From JARROD01 sp037384225 (GTDB taxonomy: Bacteria > Pseudomonadota > Gammaproteobacteria > Pseudomonadales > Cellvibrionaceae): a DNA stretch of 8,566 bases. This document shows, piece by piece, positions 5,701 through 8,566 of this stretch. The stretch covers positions 1 through 8,566 of the forward strand of contig JARROD010000342.1 of assembly GCA_037384225.1 (NCBI GenBank), in the 5' to 3' direction. Within the stretch, counting starts at the first letter, position 1; every line of letters begins with the position of its first letter. The position numbers were made by a program, and so were the translations under genes. A model generated the notes under the pieces. The model was not told the DNA's origin, searched no databases, and saw nothing but the letters and a program-made list of their open reading frames with translations.

Positions 5701-6366
5701 ATGTATCAAATTCTTATAGCCGATGATCATCCCCTATACCGCGAAGCCATGATGGGCGTTATTGGTCGAGCGTTCCCCGAAACAACCCTGTACGAAGCCG
5801 AGGATCTGGAGTCGGTTCTGGCCATTGTCGACAAGTGCGAAGACCTCGACCTGATGCTGCTGGACCTGAATATGCCGGGCGTGGACGGACTCAATGGTTT
5901 GATTCAGTTGCGCAACACGGCGCCGGATATTCCCGTGGCGATGATTTCTGCCGAGCAGGACCGCGATGTGGTGCTGCGGGCGATTACCTACGGCGCCGTA
6001 GGGTTTATCACCAAAACCGCCGGGCGCGACAATATAGGCGAGGCAATCGCAAAGATACTCGACGGCCAGGTCTATCTGCCCTCTGACGTTATCCGCAACG
6101 GTCGCCCGAGCGAGAGCGCCGGTAAAAGCGAATCCAGGGACGTGGACCCGAAGCTGCTGGAGTCTCTCACCAACCGCCAGTTGCTGGTATTGGAGCGGCT
6201 GGCCAATGGGGAGTCCAACAAACAAATTGCCTACCAACTCAATATCGCCGAAACCACAGTCAAAACCCATGTATCGGCGATTTTGAGCAAATTGTCCGTG
6301 CACAATCGCATGCAGGCAGTGCTCTGCGCGAGCAAGATAAATTTCGACCAGTATCTGCACCGCTGA
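5701..6366 (+). CDS. NarL/LuxR-family response regulator
   Basis: A complete 221-residue two-component regulator. The receiver domain (about 1-120) has the acidic pair D8-D9, phosphoacceptor D55 in LMLLDLNMPG, S83 and K105. A polar linker (about 133-150) leads to a LuxR/GerE HTH (about 152-215) with LTNRQLLVLERLANGESNKQ and ETTVKTHVSAILSKL. The ATG at 5701 is chosen: a TTG five codons earlier has no Shine-Dalgarno sequence and would extend the protein past the usual MYxILIADDH start. The Shine-Dalgarno for the ATG is itself weak. The pattern resembles CrbR and ErdR, which control acetyl-CoA synthetase genes; this is family resemblance only. The hybrid kinase at 7459-8566 is a plausible partner, separated by one gene and facing it. 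The divergent ggt may or may not be a target. Confidence 0.9.
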   Translation: MYQILIADDHPLYREAMMGVIGRAFPETTLYEAEDLESVLAIVDKCEDLDLMLLDLNMPGVDGLNGLIQLRNTAPDIPVAMISAEQDRDVVLRAITYGAVGFITKTAGRDNIGEAIAKILDGQVYLPSDVIRNGRPSESAGKSESRDVDPKLLESLTNRQLLVLERLANGESNKQIAYQLNIAETTVKTHVSAILSKLSVHNRMQAVLCASKINFDQYLHR

Positions 6367-6385
6367 GCGGGCTTTAGCGGCCCGC
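6367..6385 (+). terminator. Hairpin immediately after the response regulator
   Basis: GCGGGC (6367-6372) and GCCCGC (6380-6385) form a perfect 6-bp GC stem with a 7-base loop, directly after the TGA stop. There is no T-tract, so it may only protect the 3' end or act with Rho. Confidence 0.4.
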
Positions 6386-6421
6386 CTCGTGCATGAGCCT
6401 AAGCCTCGTGCATGAGCCTAA
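6384..6421 (+). repeat. 19-bp perfect tandem duplication
   Basis: The unit GCCTCGTGCATGAGCCTAA occurs twice without a gap (6384-6402 and 6403-6421). Each unit contains a near-palindromic CTCGTGCATGAG, so each copy can form a small hairpin. The first copy shares two bases with the preceding GC hairpin. Confidence 0.9.
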
Positions 6422-6433
6422 AGAGACAGCAGA

Positions 6434-6462
6434 TTGTGTCATGAGAAATTTTAATTTAATGT
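6434..6462 (+). promoter_or_regulatory. Weak candidate promoter of the SEC-C gene
   Basis: TTGTGT (6434-6439) and TAATGT (6457-6462) are 17 bases apart in an AT-rich stretch, 34 bases before the ATG at 6497. Both hexamers deviate from consensus. The gene may instead be read through from the response regulator. Confidence 0.25.
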
Positions 6463-6496
6463 TCTGGTTTTACTGACGAAGACAGAGAGTCAAACT

Positions 6497-7462
6497 ATGA
6501 ACAGTCTCGATACCCCCGCCGTTCCATCTGCCGTTGACGGCATAAATAAGGGGTTTGCGATACAGAATAATGCCAATGAAGGGCCGTTGATGGTTACTTT
6601 TTCCTCTGCCGCAAATCCATTTCTCCTGAAAAAAATGATTTGTTCCAATCTGGAATGTGAGTTTTATCATCTCTCTTTCCTGGAAATAAATGAAAGCGCT
6701 CTGGAAAAGGGCGAAAAACCAATGTCTTTTGGTTTTTCAGTCAATATCGGTCAGATGGGTGATAAAGCTGCCCGCGAGGATATGAAAGCGGCGGCGATTG
6801 GCGAAGGCGCGCCGGAAGCGTTGGCGACGGAGTTTTTTGATGAATTTCCGGAACAGACCGCGCTCGAGTGGTACGATGGTTTTAAATTTAACAAGGAGGG
6901 TTTCAATCAACTCCAAACTTACAGGCTTGACAAAGAAACGCTGTTTAGCGGCGACCTGGTGTCATTTATGGACATCTATTCCGGTCACAACAGCGTTTTC
7001 AATGGGGGTCAATGTGCATCGTTTCGGTTCCTGCATAAGGGCGCCGAGTTTTTTGTGGATGACATGTATTGCCCGAACCCCGCCTGCAAGTGTAATGAAG
7101 CCATACTGCACTTTGCGGAACTGATCCGCAAAGAAAATGAGCAAGGCGATCGCTTGAAATCCCGCTTCACGGTGAGATTTTCATTCAAAGGGAAAAGCAG
7201 AAAATTTGACTGTGAAAATTATTCTAAAAACGAGGCCGGCCAGTGCCTGGCTCAACTCCAATCCCAGGTGCCCGATTTGCTCAATACTTTGAAGGATCAT
7301 TATGGCGCGATCAAGGAAATCGGTAAGCGCAGTCTCGAAGAGGCGGATGATGGAATGGGTTTGGAATATAACGGAACGCCTGTGAGGAAAAATAAAATTG
7401 GCAGGAATGAACCCTGCGAATGCGGGAGTGGGAAAAAGTATAAAAAATGTTGTGGAGCTTAA
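6497..7462 (+). CDS. SEC-C motif protein with duplicated CxNxxC modules, function unknown
   Basis: A complete 321-residue protein ending in a textbook SEC-C zinc motif, IGRNEPCECGSGKKYKKCCG (301-320), with ligands C307, C309, C318 and C319. Such tails occur in SecA and many uncharacterised proteins, where they bind zinc and mediate protein or ribosome contacts. The rest matches no family I can name. It holds two similar cysteine modules: MICSNLECEF (47-56) and MYCPNPACKC (190-199), each after a beta-rich run and before a helix with an F-x-E element. C172, C239 and C250 may be further ligands. There is no signal peptide or membrane segment, so it is probably cytosolic. An AGAGAG ribosome-binding site precedes the ATG. 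It lies between a response regulator and a hybrid kinase, and its stop codon overlaps that of the kinase gene. Lower GC in places hints at a different history. Confidence 0.85.
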   Translation: MNSLDTPAVPSAVDGINKGFAIQNNANEGPLMVTFSSAANPFLLKKMICSNLECEFYHLSFLEINESALEKGEKPMSFGFSVNIGQMGDKAAREDMKAAAIGEGAPEALATEFFDEFPEQTALEWYDGFKFNKEGFNQLQTYRLDKETLFSGDLVSFMDIYSGHNSVFNGGQCASFRFLHKGAEFFVDDMYCPNPACKCNEAILHFAELIRKENEQGDRLKSRFTVRFSFKGKSRKFDCENYSKNEAGQCLAQLQSQVPDLLNTLKDHYGAIKEIGKRSLEEADDGMGLEYNGTPVRKNKIGRNEPCECGSGKKYKKCCGA

Positions 7463-8566
7463 CCCCTGAGTGGGATTTGGCGGCCCGCCTCCGGATTGTC
7501 GCTAAAAAAATGTCGCAACATCGATTTCAGCTTATGGGGTTTGATCGGTTTGTTCAGCATCCGGTAGCCCAATTGCCTGACCTGCTGCTTGAGTTCCTGG
7601 GTGCGGTTGGCGGTTATCATCAGCACCGGCGGCGGCAGCGCTAACCACTGTTGCAGTTGCTGGGCCGCGTCGATACCGGTTTCATCGTTGTCCAGGTGGT
7701 AATCGGCTATCATCAGATCCGGGCGCTGACGCCGCAGCGTATCGGCGTCGAGATCGTGGATGGACGCAGCGGTAACAACCCGGCATCCCCAACTCGTCAA
7801 CAGCGTCTCCATGCCTTCACAAATACTGGCGTCGTTTTCCAGTATCAGGATTCGGCGCCCGGCGATAGGGCATTTCAGCGCCGGTAATGGCGCGTCCTCG
7901 ACGTGTGTTTCCGCCACCTGTTTTTCTTTTTTGGCTGGGCATCGGCCGCCGGGGCTCTCGCCATAGGGAACCAGAATCGAAAACACCGACCCCTTGCCCC
8001 ATTTCGAGCGCACATAGATTTGGTTGCCGAGAATACGCGATATCTTGTCCACAATGGCCAGCCCCAGTCCCAGCCCTTTGGCGCCGCGGTTTTGCGTCGA
8101 AGGAAGGCGTTTGAACTCGAGGAAGATTTCGGTCAATTGTTCCTGGGGGATGCCGATGCCGGTATCCCACACCTGTATCAGCAGCCCTTCGGAGTGGCGG
8201 CGGCAGCCGAACAGAATACTGCCTTGGTTAGTATAGCGGATGGCGTTGGAGAGCAGGTTGCGCAGAATCCGCGCCAGCAGTTGGGGATCCGTGGAAATCA
8301 CGGCGCTGCAGGGCACGAAGCGAAAACGCAAACCGGCCTGCGCCGCCTGCCGGAAAAATTCATTGGCCAGGTTCTCCAGCAGGGAACTGGCGTTGAAGGA
8401 GGTGATATCCGGTTCAACCACCCCGGCATCCAGCTTGGAAATATCCACCAAGGTGCCCACCAGGGATTCCACATCCTCCATGGAATAATTGAGCGATTGT
8501 ACCAGCCTTGCCGCCGCCGCCGGCAGCCTGTGTTCCTGCAGCGCGGTGGTAAACAAGCGCGCCGCG
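7459..8566 (-). CDS. Hybrid sensor histidine kinase with receiver domain, 5' end outside window
   Basis: The last 368 codons of a hybrid kinase; the frame is open to the window edge. The visible start, AARLFTTALQEH, is the second half of an HisKA domain, so the phosphoacceptor histidine should lie just outside. Numbering from the first L of LFTTAL, the HATPase domain (about 85-200) has the N-box ILRNLLSNAIRYTN, the G1 box VWDTGIGIP, the F-box region and the G2 box KGLGLGLAIV. After a linker, a receiver domain (about 235-352) has acidic E240/D242, phosphoacceptor D285 in LMIADYHLD, T315 and K336. The architecture fits sensors that pass phosphate to LuxR-type regulators, such as CrbS, MxtR, NahK or ErcS'. 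Which one depends on the missing N-terminus (sodium:solute symporter or PAS). The likely partner is the regulator at 5701-6366. Its TAA overlaps the convergent SEC-C stop, leaving no room for a terminator. Confidence 0.92.
   Translation of the reverse strand, partial: AARLFTTALQEHRLPAAAARLVQSLNYSMEDVESLVGTLVDISKLDAGVVEPDITSFNASSLLENLANEFFRQAAQAGLRFRFVPCSAVISTDPQLLARILRNLLSNAIRYTNQGSILFGCRRHSEGLLIQVWDTGIGIPQEQLTEIFLEFKRLPSTQNRGAKGLGLGLAIVDKISRILGNQIYVRSKWGKGSVFSILVPYGESPGGRCPAKKEKQVAETHVEDAPLPALKCPIAGRRILILENDASICEGMETLLTSWGCRVVTAASIHDLDADTLRRQRPDLMIADYHLDNDETGIDAAQQLQQWLALPPPVLMITANRTQELKQQVRQLGYRMLNKPIKPHKLKSMLRHFFSDNPEAGRQIPLRG

Noticed and set aside
5734..6360. A 208-codon frame antisense to the response regulator
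   Set aside because: It mirrors the codon structure of a clear receiver-HTH gene, has no recognisable domain and no ribosome-binding site.
1..8566. CRISPR array, tRNA/rRNA gene, transposase or integrase
   Set aside because: No spaced direct repeats, cloverleaf-like sequence, rRNA stretch or recombinase motif was found on reading both strands.

Overview
The window looks like a gammaproteobacterial chromosome, probably a marine or free-living lineage. Grounds: a periplasmic E. coli-type gamma-glutamyltransferase, a NarL/LuxR-type response regulator beginning MYQILIADDHPLYREA, and the C-terminal part of a hybrid histidine kinase whose visible edge (AARLFTTAL) resembles the acetate-switch sensor families. 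I cannot name a genus from sequence alone.

Layout. Positions 1-3300 are an AT-richer accessory segment, all on the minus strand. In transcription order it holds a small HTH-like regulator (3293-3054), a 66-codon stub of the type I modification subunit HsdM (3017-2817), an apparently intact DUF262 protein (2820-1789), a wrecked AAA-ATPase/UvrD-helicase fusion (1734-1419), and an apparently intact AlbA_2 plus HATPase protein (1417-197). Spacing is very tight: a 4-base GTGA overlap, then gaps of 54 and 1 bases after the DUF262 gene and the helicase remnant. This is best read as a deletion-worn defence island: a type I restriction-modification operon without hsdS, hsdR or most of hsdM, plus an ATPase-helicase pair (possibly Gabija-like) collapsed into one fragment. 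A perfect 24-bp palindrome (3320-3343) lies over the only good promoter of this operon. Positions 1-112 form a nested inverted-repeat structure, and part of it recurs in degenerate, inverted form at 3429-3456, beyond the operon.

Positions 3564-5282 (minus) encode a complete secreted gamma-glutamyltransferase, visibly more GC-rich than the island. A 418-base divergent intergenic region separates it from a complete response regulator (5701-6366, plus). After a small hairpin and a 19-bp tandem duplication comes a SEC-C zinc-motif protein of unknown function (6497-7462, plus). It converges with a partial hybrid histidine kinase (7459-8566, minus) so tightly that both stop codons share the four bases TTAA. 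The regulator and the kinase flank the SEC-C gene and may be one two-component system; in architecture they resemble CrbS/CrbR or MxtR/ErdR, but the kinase N-terminus is outside the window.

No rRNA, tRNA, CRISPR array, transposase or integrase was recognised. The most interesting content is the collapsed defence operon with its operator palindrome, and the SEC-C protein with a duplicated cysteine motif.
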